A DNA stretch of 64,000 nucleotides from Lepidonotus clava. Its lineage: Eukaryota; Annelida; Polychaeta; Phyllodocida; Polynoidae. Below are positions 11,474 through 21,852 of the stretch, in pieces. A program made the position numbers and the translations under genes. Within the stretch, counting starts at the first letter, position 1. Each line of letters starts with the position of its first letter. Where the stretch lies: positions 24,118,458 to 24,182,457 of the forward strand of contig OW387146.1 of assembly GCA_936440205.1 (NCBI GenBank). The letters run 5' to 3'. The notes beneath the pieces are model-generated. The model was not told the origin of the DNA. It saw only the letters and a program-made list of their open reading frames with translations, and ran no database searches.

Positions 11474-11654
11474 TTGATTTGTACAGGGGTGGATCCACAG
11501 GGCGGGGCACAGGGGCGTGCGCCCCTCCCTTTTTTCCTGGAAAATGTTTGTTTTTTAATGTATAATTCAGCCAAAATCTCTTTACTGAAAGACAAATCCA
11601 ATAGTGCGCCTCTCCCTTTCTAAAATGCTGGCTCTGCCAGTGCCACTGTTATTA
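11474..11654. mobile_element. hAT-like MITE with CAGGGGTGGATCC end
   Basis: It opens CAGGGGTGGATCCACAGGG and ends ...GGCTCTGCCAGTGCCACTG. The right end reversed begins CAGTGGCACTGGCAGAGCC, a diverged inverted partner. Subterminal GTGCGCCCCTCCC and GTGCGCCTCTCCC stretches recur in the same orientation at both ends. No coding capacity. Confidence 0.5.
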
Positions 11655-11820
11655 TGAGTGTGTACGCCCCAGAATCAGTTGGTTTTGTTTGTGAGTAACC
11701 TGTACAATCGAAATATCGAGTGAGCGGGGGTGACTGAGTGCCTGCATGCATGCATGCATGGATCTATAGACCTTGTGCAGACAGGGTCACGTGACACGAT
11801 TTTGGTGATCACCACCATCG

Positions 11821-11995
11821 TGGGGCCTTCCATTTACTACATAGTAACATACGCAAAAATTCACAAATTCTAGACCCCCCCCCCCCCTTTGGTTAAAATA
11901 CGCATTGGATTTGTATAGGAACGTACGCAAAATTCCTAAAATCTCAGACTCCCCCCTCCCCCCTTGGTGTGTACGTACTCAATGGAAGGCCCCCA
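11821..11995. mobile_element. 175-bp MITE with GGGGCCTTCCATT inverted ends
   Basis: The left end TGGGGCCTTCCATTTAC and the right end AATGGAAGGCCCCCA are inverted repeats. Inside, AACATACGCAAAA and ACGTACGCAAAA stretches and two C-rich tracts recur. Non-coding. The element is compact and looks like a near-perfect foldback. Confidence 0.6.
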
Positions 11996-12227
11996 TGTGA
12001 TCACTGCTACACCCATTTGGCTGTGAAACATACCCACAATTTATGGAAAATAATTGTTTTAAATGATTCTTGAGCTTTCTTTTGATAGAATAGACAACAA
12101 ATCTACATCATAGATAGAAGGTCACCACTATGGCGTCCATCCCAATTTAGGAGTTGTGACGTTACATGCTGATTGCATCAGGTCTATAACCGGTGTTGTA
12201 AGTCAGGCCCAGTGAAAAAATCCACAA

Positions 12228-12755
12228 TTAACCCTTTAGATCCCAATCCGGCCGTGGCCGCCCGAGGGTGTACTCCTTGATCCAGCCGTAGCCGCCCGGA
12301 AAAATGGAAAATTTCCATTATTTTTCCATATGTTTCAAAAGGCAACGTTGTAGTAACTAATCAACATACAAAAACGGCAAATATATCGTTTGAAAGCTGA
12401 TTAAAATCCTTATTACACACTTCAAACCAGATTTCTTTAATTTTGATATTTAAGGGTGGGTATACCTATTTACTTTTTCTATTGAAAGAAATTCAAGGGA
12501 TTTCTGGGGGGAAACCTGGGAAAACCTGGGGAAATCCAGCAATTCATCCTGGTAATCAGTGGGGTCACGAGGTTTACCTGTGTTCATGGAAGTCTTTAGT
12601 GGCAGTGCTTTAGTGCCTGAACGCATCCACTGACACACAAGAGACGCTGCCAACAGAACACACTCAAATGGTCAAATAGGCCAAAGAAGAAAAAAACTGC
12701 ATTCTCGTAACCCGACCTACCTAAAAAAAAATTCCCCCGGCCCTAAGGGTATTAA
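12228..12755. mobile_element. Probable piggyBac-like MITE, old copy
   Basis: The left end TTAA-CCCTTTAGATCCC matches the end of the clear TTAA-flanked element at 56378-56646. A possible right end is CCCTAAGGGTATTAA near 12741-12755. Shared sequence with the intact copy includes GGAAAAATG and TTTCCAT...TTTTCC just inside the left end. The right boundary is uncertain. Confidence 0.4.
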
Positions 12756-13446
12756 AGTCTTTTTGGTGAGGAAGTTTAGAATTTTGTAAAATATCACAGA
12801 ACTAGGGACAATTTGCCACTGAAATACATAAAAAGAAAATTTCGATTACACATAGAAAACTAAACGAGTCATTTTAACTCTAGGGAGCTCAGCACATGTC
12901 GCCAGCATAACAAGCTTTTGGAGTCATCTTGACTCTCTTTGATACAAAATAATGCAGCATCATTCCTTAAATTGCATACAATGTCATACCTATATATTGC
13001 ATAAACGTATTCATGAACTTGAAATTTACGTGCTGCAATACAAAGAACCAAAATTATATTTACCATGAATTGTGTTGTACTGTACAGGGTAACATTATCC
13101 ATGAATACGTCCTACAAACACTCTGTACATCTGACTAATTATACCCCTTACAGACTGGCCCCAAAATGCGCATTATGAACTAACTTGGGATTAGAGGCAT
13201 ATAATCCAAAATCGGATTCAGGAAAGAGAGTCTCAAAGATTTTGCGTCTTTTAGGCACTGTTGACGAGGATAAAAAAGACACGTTTACTTTACTCTGTGT
13301 ACCTAGCCCATGTTTTGGACTGATGTTAACGGAAAACAGCTATTTTCCCCCTTGGCCTAGAAGTGATGTAGCTTATAAACTGGTTTTACTAGTTTGTTTG
13401 TTGAGGTAGTTTAACGTCTGGTCAACCACATAAGGTTCTTTTCAGA
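12756..13446. other. Non-coding, nothing recognised
   Basis: AT-rich sequence with chance frames of up to about 77 codons that show no composition or motif typical of protein. Confidence 0.4.
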
Positions 13447-13665
13447 CTGCACAAGGTAATGCTTTTCAGCTTATGGGTGATCGTATCTATGATATATGGT
13501 TTAGGAAAAACCCGCCACCGGGTGCGATACCCTACTTATTTTAAAGAGTGGCAAGGGGTCTTTCATATGCCATATCCTATAGAAAGGACACAACACACCT
13601 GGCCTTTGATGAGCCTGTTTGGAGCACAGGGCAGCCTGGCCATGGACCCCAGATAACTAGGTTTT
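13447..13665 (+). repeat. SINE-like repeat, copy 1
   Basis: CTGCACAAGGTAATGCTTTTCAGCTT and downstream TCTATGATAT..TTTAGGA.AAACC..C.ACC.GGT.CGATAC match, with changes, the reverse complement of 52500-52613. The second copy contains GGTTCGATAC, close to a pol III B box, so a tRNA-derived head is likely. Non-coding. Confidence 0.45.
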
Positions 13666-13835
13666 ACATAAAACCTCAATATCAATCCTAACATTTCAGT
13701 CATGTTCAGACCTTTATAGCTTAAGTATAAGAAAAGAAACATACATCATTACATTTTGATCAATTTAAAGTGTTTGTCACGCTGCTTTAATAAAAAAAAG
13801 GATAAAATCTGAAGCGTCAAATAAAATGTGCAGCG

Positions 13836-14060
13836 TATAGTGAGTGAGTGAGTATTGGGTCTTTTACGCCATACTGACAGCCAGGGTCATTTTCATGATG
13901 AAACCAAGTTAGGACGAATTCTGTCTTTGCTGATCAGACCTATGAGATGAAGGTGACAGGACAGGCAAACAGCAGTGGATTAAAACCTGGAAATCATTTA
14001 TGCTGTACCTCATCCCTTATTGAACCCAGCACCGACGGTCTCAACTATAACACTAGGAAA
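13836..14060 (+). repeat. Possible SINE (GAGTGAGTGAGT...TTTTACGCCAT type)
   Basis: The opening GTGAGTGAGTGAGT followed by TTTTACGCCATACT and a later GAACCCAGCACCGACGG resembles SINE families widespread in molluscs and other invertebrates, which I know from memory only. No target duplication was established. Confidence 0.3.
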
Positions 14061-14110
14061 CATCATTGACAAAAATCTCTTCTCTACTTTTAAAAAAAGC
14101 TAATCAACAG

Positions 14111-14326
14111 CAGTGTCCCAAATTAAGCTCAAAACGTATGCACCCACCGGGTGCATAATTCCTGAAGCTATGCACCCGAAATTTTGTTTATGCACCCTCC
14201 TGATATATAGGAATGGTAAAACCCGTGAAAAGTGTGCACATTCAGGGTGCAAACCTTAAAAAATCGTGCACCCGGCCATGAAAATATGCACGCCAGGCGC
14301 AGGGCGCAGCTTAATTTCGGACACTG
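14111..14326. mobile_element. MITE, family B (CAGTGTCC ends), copy 1
   Basis: The left end CAGTGTCCCAAATTAAGC and the right end GCTTAATTTCGGACACTG are inverted repeats. The flanks AACAG and CACAG differ at one base and may be a 5-bp target duplication. The interior is full of TGCACCC motifs in both orientations. The second copy at 25591-25811 has the same ends. Confidence 0.75.
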
Positions 14327-15249
14327 CACAGAGTCAGCTGCTGAGAGCTTTTATTCTACATCATGTAAACATGCTCTAGGCTTGTTCAAATTCTCTAGTA
14401 CGAGACTAGCTCTAGGGAGATATCCCATCCATCATCGGAAAATATTATTGATGAAGAAACTAAAAACCCCTTGTTAAACATAGCCTTTCAAACAATGAAG
14501 AGAGAAAATCATGATTGGCTGAAAAATATTGAATACTTTGTATGGAAAATAGGGTGCAGAAACATGGTTGGCAACACAGGAATGGGCAAAAACAGTCTTA
14601 AGCTATCTTATACAAAGAAGACTCCAGGATATGTACATTCAAAACTTTCAGTTTCCTTTCTAATGATACAAGCCATAGAAAATACCAAATATATGTTTCA
14701 AAGAAGAATATAGTATGTGCAGCTACTTACAAGAGATATACTCTCCCAAAATACGAACGATATTCACTAGACTCTGGACAGACTACAACTGCTCTTAAGA
14801 CTATAGATAACGGAGCTTCAGAGGGAAAAAAGCTAGCAATGACCTCTGCAAACATTGTGATACACGTCACAACTTCCTTCAAATACTCACCCAACGTAAT
14901 CAACCAGAGATTAAATCAAAGAGAGTCCTCTGAGTAAAGTACAATGATTAAGTCGGCAACTTTGATGTACAGACAACCGAAGAGGAAGTAAGTGAAATCT
15001 TGAATGTTAACCCTAAGTGTACTTAAGTCAAGGAAATTAAGGTATCACATGTTTACTAAAGAAAAATATCATGAATACATGTTTAAAGGTCATAAAAACA
15101 TTCATATATTGTTCTAATTTTGGGCAAAAATTATTGAAGCACCCCCCACCCCCTATATAAAAAATATTTTCTCCTTGGATTTGGGCGAATCTCAAAAATG
15201 ATCAAACAAATTTTAAAAATGCGGAATTCCGCATTTCCGCGGAAATCTT
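14327..15249. other. Non-coding, nothing recognised
   Basis: AT-rich, with short chance frames only. No repeat or gene can be supported by eye. Confidence 0.35.
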
Positions 15250-15365
15250 ACATGCCTGCTTATGACCTGATGCGGCATATGACTGGATACGACTTATGAC
15301 CGGATGCGGCTTATGACCGGATGTGGCTTATGATGCGGCTTATGACCGGATGCGGCTTATGACCA
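15250..15365. repeat. Minisatellite, about 18-bp unit
   Basis: About six tandem copies of GCGGCTTATGACCGGAT-like units, with decay at the left edge and one shortened unit. Confidence 0.8.
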
Positions 15366-15372
15366 AGTGAGT

Positions 15373-15684
15373 CAGGGTTCCCACACATTTTTGAATCAAT
15401 ATAAGACTTTTTTAAGACCAATTTAAGACGAAGATTCTGAAAAATTAAGACCTATTGGTCGCATGCAAAGAAGATCTTTTACAAAGTAACATATAATTTA
15501 GATTTTTTTCAAAAAATTGAAATGTACACATTTGAAAGTAGGATTTGGAATTTTTATGGTTAATTTATTTCAACTTCTCAAAAAATTGAATTTAAGACCT
15601 TTTTAAGACCTCTATCTAGTACAAAACGTTAGGTGATTTCTTGGCGTTGCTTAACCCCCCTATTGTCTAGGTGTGGGAAACTAT
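15373..15684. mobile_element. hAT-like MITE (CAGGGTTCCCACA end, TTTAAGACC motifs)
   Basis: It starts CAGGGTTCCCACACATTTTTG and ends near GGTGTGGGAAACT, a diverged inverted partner. Inside are repeated TTTAAGACC and TTTTTAAGACC motifs near both ends. Elements with this terminus and TTAAGACC repeats are familiar from several animal genomes. No transposase. Confidence 0.55.
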
Positions 15685-16489
15685 AAGAAATAGTGTTTAG
15701 GAGAATTTCATACAGTATTATGTACTTTTAGCATGAAAATGTGCAAAAAGAAATCAATCAAAATTCAAAATCTTAATGTAAACATTTGCACACACAAAAT
15801 TGTACTGTTCAAAACTGCTTAACACCAATATATATCATTGGTGATACTATACGTTTATATTTGCAACCCCAAAAAACATAGGGGACCATCGGATGAACTT
15901 GGTTATGAGAGCTTCATATGTGTCATTGCATGGGAAAATAACCAAGCATGGATACTCATATATTCTTCCCCGAAAGGCACTGCCGTGTAAAACCTGTTCT
16001 AGTTGTCTTTCAAACAGATTTTCTTATTCTTGAAACTATTGCACAGTTGTTAATGCCAACTATTTCATTGTATGATGTATATATTAAAAAGACTACAAGC
16101 AAAATTATACATTTTGTCAGTGTATGCCTTTTTCAGTAGTAGCATGATTTACAATAAATTGGTCATATTTGACCAATTCTCTTTCTATAACCAAATGATT
16201 ACCATGGTTTTTCATTTCGATTTTGAATTGCCCAAACACTTATTGATACTCTTAGTATGTTTCAATTAGAAATTAAGAACTTTGATTTGCGAGTTATCTA
16301 GAAAACTTTGCTTTTAACAGAGAGGTCAGCCGTCAGTTACAAAATCCATACCAACGTCGTTTAAAATTATTATAGTATGTGTATTTCCAATTCTTATTTC
16401 CAACACCTAAAGAAATATAACACTTTGGATAGACAAATACGCCTTATTCATAAGGTTTTCCACACTTAAGGTACCACAGCCTGTAAAAG
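15685..16489. other. Non-coding, nothing recognised
   Basis: AT-rich. Two overlapping short frames near 15948-16269 show no protein-like features. Confidence 0.35.
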
Positions 16490-16640
16490 TATTGGATGCC
16501 CCAGACAGCTCAGCTAGCACAAGTGTACTCAGGGGAGGGTTCCAATTCCACATGAGAGAACGCACCTGACCTGAGATTTTGGCATAGTGTCAGTGAACAC
16601 AGTATTACCTGTGGTAAAACTCCTCAGACCCTGTAGCTTA
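16490..16640 (+). repeat. Possible tRNA-derived SINE head
   Basis: AGCTCAGCTAGCAC at 16507-16520 resembles a pol III A box and GGTTCCAATTCC at 16538-16549 resembles a B box, at a spacing near that of a tRNA gene. It does not fold into a clean tRNA, so it is read as a SINE head, not a tRNA gene. Confidence 0.4.
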
Positions 16641-16689
16641 TTTACAACGTAAAATATCTAATATGATGTACAAATTAAACGTATCTTAC

Positions 16690-16699
16690 TTTCAGCCAT
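16690..16699 (-). CDS. Proposed 10-nt first coding exon of the glycosyltransferase
   Basis: On the minus strand ATGGCTGAAA is followed directly by the donor GTAAGAT. Spliced to the acceptor at 10202, it reads M-A-E-I-E-N-Q-P-G-Q-E-V in the frame of the glycosyltransferase and would give about 355 residues. The evidence is frame match plus consensus splice sites; a 6.5 kb intron full of repeats is implied. Chance agreement is possible. Confidence 0.4.
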
Positions 16700-17252
16700 C
16701 CTAGCAGTGACAACGCCTTTACTCCCAGTCTCAACACTCAATGCCCGGCAGCCAGCATAAGTATGGTTAAGTTTGAAGCCAATATTATCGATAAAAACCC
16801 TGCCACCTACCTCCAACGCTCACCTGTATAACCATAAACTCCCGGGTATATGAGAACCTGTACTGTTCGAGTCTTTGGAGTGAGTGAGTGTCTAATTTTC
16901 AGTTGTGTGAAAGGGTTAACCGGTGAGCCTCCACAGATAATTATACCTCGCCGATTTAACAGATTGATCCTACGTAATCCATTTTATATGAGCTCATGAT
17001 CGATATTATCAATGAAGTCGCTGCTGAATTCGAGGACAGAAAACCAGGTGTAGACCCCAGGGCTCCACAGACACACTCCACAGCAAAAAGCATGGCATTC
17101 CTGGATCTGCATTTCATAGTGTGTTACTGGGATAAAGTATTAAAAAAGTAAGATTTATTTGAAAGGCCTGAAGTACCAGCTTATTCAAGGAGTGTTAATA
17201 AGGACAGGTATAATATAGCCAGGAGATTGAGATGTTCTTTTCCCCAATTGAC

Positions 17253-17605
17253 CCTGCCACAGATAGCTGATTTACAGTATTTTAAGCACCTGCAGGCTAA
17301 TTTGGACTGAATTTGTAGACAAAATCCCTTTATAATAAACTAAAGAAAACAAACAAATAATTGTTATATATCTAAATATAATGAATGAATTTTCAAGATA
17401 ATTTGAAAATATTAAATGTATATGGATACAGATTTAGAAAAAAATGATCTCAGGTTTTAAATCAAGTTAAATTTTTGATAATGAAATGATTCATGAAAAT
17501 TCCTATACTAAAGCCTTGTGATTGGTCGACATATTACCCATGCTGCACCTTGATTTAGGCTAGCCTGCAGGTAAACCAGAGGAAATAAGCTATCTGTGGT
17601 AGGGA
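17253..17605 (+). mobile_element. MITE, family A, copy 2
   Basis: The left end CCTGCCACAGATAGCTGATTT and the right end ...AGCTATCTGTGGTAGGG are inverted repeats with a matching subterminal CACCTGCAGGCTA. This is the same family as 5785-6150, in inverse orientation; shared text includes ACTAAAGCCTTGTGATTGG-like and ACATATTACCCATG-like stretches. Non-coding. Confidence 0.7.
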
Positions 17606-17689
17606 GAATTGTACGGTGCAGAGTTATGTAGTGAACATCAAATGATAGAATATATTTTACTCTATCTTGTGATATAAAGTATAATTATA

Positions 17690-18620
17690 TGTTTATAATG
17701 TTGGAATTATTGAAATTGGAGTTTTTTCACTTTTATTTTTTGAACATAGATATCTCTGTAACGGCTCACTGGATTTTCACAAAATTTGAGCAGCTCCTTA
17801 AGAACATTTGTATACAGGGAAGCGTGTCTCAGATTTGTTATTTAGGTCCTGGATTTCATTTTAAGTAAAAAAAAACGGGAAAATTTTTGCTTATTTTTTA
17901 CAGCAATATTTTGTAGATTTCATAAAACGAGAACTAACCCCTAAATAAAAAAAAGGAAACCGTGACGAGCGGTGTTGTTTACGTACGAAAGAAGCGACGC
18001 CATCTTGGAGTTCTCGCGGAAACTCGCGGCTGGCGAGCAATCTCGCAAAGTCTCGCCCCCTTGAGATCTCGGCCTTCACTAGAATCCACTCGCGATCGAC
18101 AAACACACCAGAGAGCAGCTCTCCACAAAATCTATCAGAATATCAGGTATTTGGCAGATAATCTAAGAAATAAGAGCAGAATTGCAAAGCAAAACATCTT
18201 TCTACACCTCTGATCTGGTTTGTTTAGTGATATTTGCCTTAGTTTGCAAGGATTGGGCCAGATAACTTGGAAACATTTTTCAAAACAATCTCACCCACAT
18301 GTCAGTTTGGTCACATTTCAGACCCAAAATTCCTGTTCTAAGGCCCTGTCACCTCACAACTACCCATAATTTCATTCAAACTCAATGTTGGTAGACCTGT
18401 GATCTGGTTGTGTTAGTAAAAAAAACGGGAAACTTTTTGCTTATTTTTTACAGCAATATTTTGTAGATTTCATAAAACGAGAACTAATATAACCCCTAAA
18501 TAAAAAAATTGAGACACGCTTCTCTCCAGATGGATGTTGTCTATTTGCTGTGAAAATTTCAAGTCTTTTTATGAAATATTAAGTGAGATATCTGGATATA
18601 ATAGGTTAAATTAAAATACA
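17690..18620. mobile_element. Foldback element related to the TTAA-flanked element at 27057
   Basis: GGGAAGCGTGTCTCAGA near 17819 and TTGAGACACGCTTCTCTCC near 18508 are inverted partners. CACTTTTATTTTTTGAA, GATATCT and TAGGTCCTGGAT stretches match the element at 27057-27759. A stretch of about 85 bp around AACGGGAAA..TTTTTGCTT is directly repeated at 17865-17950 and 18418-18505, enclosing about 460 bp of GC-richer sequence. The outer ends are not fixed. Confidence 0.5.
17955..18110. promoter_or_regulatory. GC-rich promoter-like patch with YY1 and CTCGCGG motifs
   Basis: Between the direct repeats lies a GC-rich patch with GCCATCTT at 17999-18006 (reversed CCAAGATGGCGTCG, a strong YY1-type match) and repeated CTCGCGG/CTCGC motifs. 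This is the composition of a TATA-less promoter, but no gene can be attached to it. Confidence 0.35.
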
Positions 18621-18644
18621 AAAACAGTGCGCATTAGTGCCATT

Positions 18645-18886
18645 ACCATTAGGGGTGTAGATGGGGGGTCCCTATGTTGCATGTCGAATTTAAGAAATGG
18701 CCATGTCCCCTGTCACTATCTTTTCAATTTCCATGTCGAATTTAAGAGCCTTCCATGTCGCATGTCGAATTTAAGAAATGCCCTATGTCATGTCGTGTTT
18801 TTTTGTCACTAAGCTCCATGTCGCATGTCGAATTTAAGAAATAGCCATGTCGCCCTGTCGATTTTAAGGGTCTTCACCCATACCAT
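18645..18886 (+). repeat. CATGTCG-rich dispersed repeat, copy 1
   Basis: It contains at least four internal copies of CATGTCGAATTTAAGA-type units, begins GGGGGGTCCCTATG and ends TTTTAAGGGTCTTCACCC. A diverged copy in reverse orientation lies at 63102-63293 (GAAGACCCTAA ... CATAGGGAACCCC). Non-coding. Confidence 0.55.
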
Positions 18887-18959
18887 TGCCAAATAGGAAA
18901 ATTAATGAAAAAAATATTTGTGTGTGGTCAAAGTTTTTTCTCTCTCTTTGGCAAGTTAA

Positions 18960-19036
18960 AGTCCCCACCAGAAGGGGGGGGGGGAGGGTCAGGACCCCCA
19001 GCACGCACCCCTTGGATCCACCCCCCCCCCCCCCAC
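18960..19036. repeat. G/C homopolymer repeat fragment with TGGATCCA
   Basis: A G-run (about 18976-18987) and a C-run (about 19020-19035) flank CACGCACCCCTTGGATCCACC. It resembles the GGATCC-ended MITE fragments at 8113 and 11474 in reverse. Confidence 0.45.
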
Positions 19037-19060
19037 CCCCTTTCCGCAATAATCCGTTAT

Positions 19061-19280
19061 TGTAATACTTTGGCATGTATATAACACTTACTTGTGGTCT
19101 TGGAAGGGTGAGATGGAGGCCTCTGATGAGCAGCAAGGTGTACTTGTGGTTCATTCAAAGGTCAGGGATCATCTACCAGTTGCCGCTCCCGGATGCCGCT
19201 TCCCGCCCCTGGACGCGTCACTGATCGCGGCGCCCCCTAGCGGATCACCCGAGAACGACGCGCTCCTCGCGTCGACAACA
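19061..19280 (-). repeat. LTR of the Gag-only element (3' LTR in element direction)
   Basis: 220 bp, bounded by TG and CA, preceded by TTAT. It carries GGCGCCCCCTAGCGG and a GC-rich end. No difference from the other LTR was seen by eye. Confidence 0.9.
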
Positions 19281-19294
19281 CTCTTCCCCGTTCT
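19281..19294 (-). promoter_or_regulatory. Polypurine tract
   Basis: Read on the minus strand, AGAACGGGGAAGAG abuts the 3' LTR, the usual place for the plus-strand DNA primer. Confidence 0.7.
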
Positions 19295-19299
19295 ATTTT

Positions 19300-19570
19300 T
19301 TTAGGAAGAGTGCCGCCGTCCAGAGAGACCGCGCCAGGCCCAAGGCCTAGCCTGGTCCACTCCAGACTCTGGTATCCAGGGACTGTCAGGCCCTGGTCCA
19401 CTATTGGCCATTTATAAATTCGCCTGCCCTTCTGGGCCTAGCCTTCTAGGAAGAGTGCAGCAAATCCAGAGAGACCGTGCCAGGCCCAAGGCCCAGCCTG
19501 GTCCACTCTAAACCGGTATCCAGGAACCATCTGGTCCTAGTCTATTGCTGACCGTCACTCACACATATAT
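19300..19570 (-). repeat. Imperfect 147-bp tandem duplication downstream of Gag
   Basis: AGGAAGAGTGC...CCAGAGAGACCG.GCCAGGCCCAAGGC begins at about 19302 and again at about 19449, both followed by CCTGGTCCACTC. It lies in the non-coding stretch between gag and the 3' LTR. Confidence 0.7.
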
Positions 19571-19884
19571 AAGTTCCAAGTGTGCCAAGTTTGGCCTAGC
19601 ATCTCAAATCTAATTACTACTATGTACGGGGGGTAGGCATGGGGTCCAACGAAACCTCCATATTTGGAGTCAGCTGCTCTAAAATTTAGTTTTACCTATC
19701 TCCTAGCTTATCCTACTTATGTTCTAGGGTTGGGGGTCAAACGAGGTATATATATATTGCATGCTACTACTTTAATAACTTTGTGGGCAGTTAGTACCAG
19801 GGTTGGGACCAGGGGTGGGTGTTATTTCTGGTGGGCGACCTCTGTTGGGAAGGGATGGCATCTGGTCGCGTGGGCCATCCCTAC

Positions 19885-21462
19885 CTAGTTTTCCGATGGT
19901 AAGCCCTGGTTCCTCTCAACATGAGCCGCTAAGAGGCCCTGATCCAAGGTGACGGCCCGTACCTTCCTGTCGCCAAGGATGGCCCTTATGTTGTGGATAG
20001 AGTGTCTCACACTTTTTATCAGCTCTTGCATTGAGTCAAGGCCTTTCTCACCTGCTGTGAGGGCAGCCCTGCGGTCCATACAGCCGTTCAGAAAAGCGTC
20101 CATGGCAGCCCTCTCGATGGTGCCTTCCTGGCCCCCTCTGAAACCCTCCCGTGCCAAGACCTGGCACCTTTGGGCAAAGCTCTCCAACCCTTCGTCAGGT
20201 TGTTGACGGAGGTTCCGGAGCTCTCTCCTCGCTGTGACCGGAGGGTTGGCGCTACCAAACCTCTCCTTCAGCGCCTGTTTGGCAAGCTTGTAGTCTTTCT
20301 TTTCTTTACAGGATAGGGACCCAAAGTAGATGAGTGCCTCATCCCGTATGTGCTGGACCAGGTTGTCGAGCTTGGCCTCTCTGTCCCAGCCACATTTTTT
20401 CGCGATCCTCTTGAATTGGTCAGCATAGATCGACCATTTTATTTTCCCGTCGTACGTTGGGATTTTCCCGGTGTCTCGCCTCCTTGGGGCCCCGTTATCG
20501 CTTGTGGCCCTGACACTTGGAGCGTCATCATCCTCACTGCTGGAGGAAGAGTCATACGCCAGCCCAGCCCCTGAGCTAGCCCCCAGACCCCCATCTTCAG
20601 GCCGGGCAACTAACCGAGGTGTTGGGTTCACACCTCCTGTGCCCCTTGGCCAGCTGTCGAAGGCTCTGTTCTCCAGGACCTTGTGTTGTGTTCCTACTGG
20701 CGCTACCTCTCTGCTTCTAGTAGGGATGTACCCACTGTCTCGTACTTCACCATTCCACATTGGAGGTGAGAGTTGCCGGTTTGGACTCACCTGGCCACTT
20801 TCTTCCACCGGGGCTTCCCTGGACCCAAACTTCAAGGCTTCCCCTTGAGCAAGGTGCATGGTGTCTCCTTGCATCGGTGCAACTCCCAGCTCCCCCTGGG
20901 TAAACTTCTCAATCAAAGCAATCACGGCCTGCGGAAGCGAGGTGTAGTTTTTCCAGGTCCCTCCCATTGGGTCCATCTGGAGAGGTCGTGACTCATCTTT
21001 CGATGAAGGTCTTCCCCCCATCTGTCGTATCCCGTCAGGTACGTAAGACTTCAGGGCCCGGTTCTCCTCCTCCACCCGCTGTAATCGGTCCATTGTGGCA
21101 TTCAAACTTGCTTGTAAACCAGACAACTCCTCTCTGATTGGAGCCAAGGCATTCTTTGCCTGTTGTTCCTGTTCTGTTTGGCCGAAGTCAAACCATCCCC
21201 CGATGAAGGCCGCGGTTAAACTTTTAGCCAAGGCCTGGTCCTGGTCGAGGTGGGCACGGAGAACAACCATGTCCCGAAAGGGGCCCCGGGCCCTTATGAT
21301 GTTATTCAGGATCTTAGCACGTACCTCTCCCACCCCATGGATGACCTGCAGTTGGTCCTCGCTAGCAGTATTGATGTTAAATGTGTTGGTAGCAGCTGCC
21401 ATTTTCTGTCCGTCCCGATAGCGTGCGCAAATGTGAAGCTGAAGTTCAACTTTGAAACGCAA
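19885..21462 (-). CDS. Gag-like protein with N-terminal helix-hairpin-helix (LTR element)
   Basis: 525 codons. A ComEA-type helix-hairpin-helix lies at about residues 28-64 (FNINTASEDQL...GVGEVRAKILNNIIRARGPF). A short coiled-coil-like stretch follows at about 100-140, then a long Ser/Gly/Pro-rich linker, then a retrotransposon Gag capsid-like domain at about 335-485 (YADQFKRIAKKCGWD ... LKERFG ... RRELRNLRQQPDEGLESFA). No CCHC knuckle is visible at the end. Translation could start at the internal ATG (MAAATNTF, residue 21). Ty3/gypsy-type Gag proteins form particles around RNA; the hairpin module usually binds DNA backbones and is unusual here. The frame is open throughout. Confidence 0.8.
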   Translation of the reverse strand: MRFKVELQLHICARYRDGQKMAAATNTFNINTASEDQLQVIHGVGEVRAKILNNIIRARGPFRDMVVLRAHLDQDQALAKSLTAAFIGGWFDFGQTEQEQQAKNALAPIREELSGLQASLNATMDRLQRVEEENRALKSYVPDGIRQMGGRPSSKDESRPLQMDPMGGTWKNYTSLPQAVIALIEKFTQGELGVAPMQGDTMHLAQGEALKFGSREAPVEESGQVSPNRQLSPPMWNGEVRDSGYIPTRSREVAPVGTQHKVLENRAFDSWPRGTGGVNPTPRLVARPEDGGLGASSGAGLAYDSSSSSEDDDAPSVRATSDNGAPRRRDTGKIPTYDGKIKWSIYADQFKRIAKKCGWDREAKLDNLVQHIRDEALIYFGSLSCKEKKDYKLAKQALKERFGSANPPVTARRELRNLRQQPDEGLESFAQRCQVLAREGFRGGQEGTIERAAMDAFLNGCMDRRAALTAGEKGLDSMQELIKSVRHSIHNIRAILGDRKVRAVTLDQGLLAAHVERNQGLPSEN

Positions 21463-21819
21463 ACCTCAGGCTTAAAGCCCAATCGCGCAGTTAGAAGTTA
21501 GTAGGGGGAAAAAGGTGACAGAACTCAAGGATGAGTACTACCGCGCAATCCGGAGACGTCAAGGAAGTGAGTCTATCGTATGATCATGCACTTAAAATAA
21601 GCACAAGCAATATCCTGGGCAAGCAATTCGTCCAAGATTCTCTATCTCCAACTCAGAAAAAAGACGATATGAACGGATTTTTTTTTTTTTTTTTTTTAAA
21701 TTAAATTCGATCAGATTGAATTTCAAACTTGAAAATCGAAATTAAATTCTAATTAAATTGAAATCTAGAATCGGGAATTGAAAATGTTATTCTAATTCAA
21801 AGTAAATCTCTAAACTGAA

Positions 21820-21852
<33 letters not shown>

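Noticed and set aside
16490-16560. Functional tRNA gene
   Set aside because: A and B box resemblance only; no clean acceptor stem or anticodon arm. Kept as a possible SINE head.
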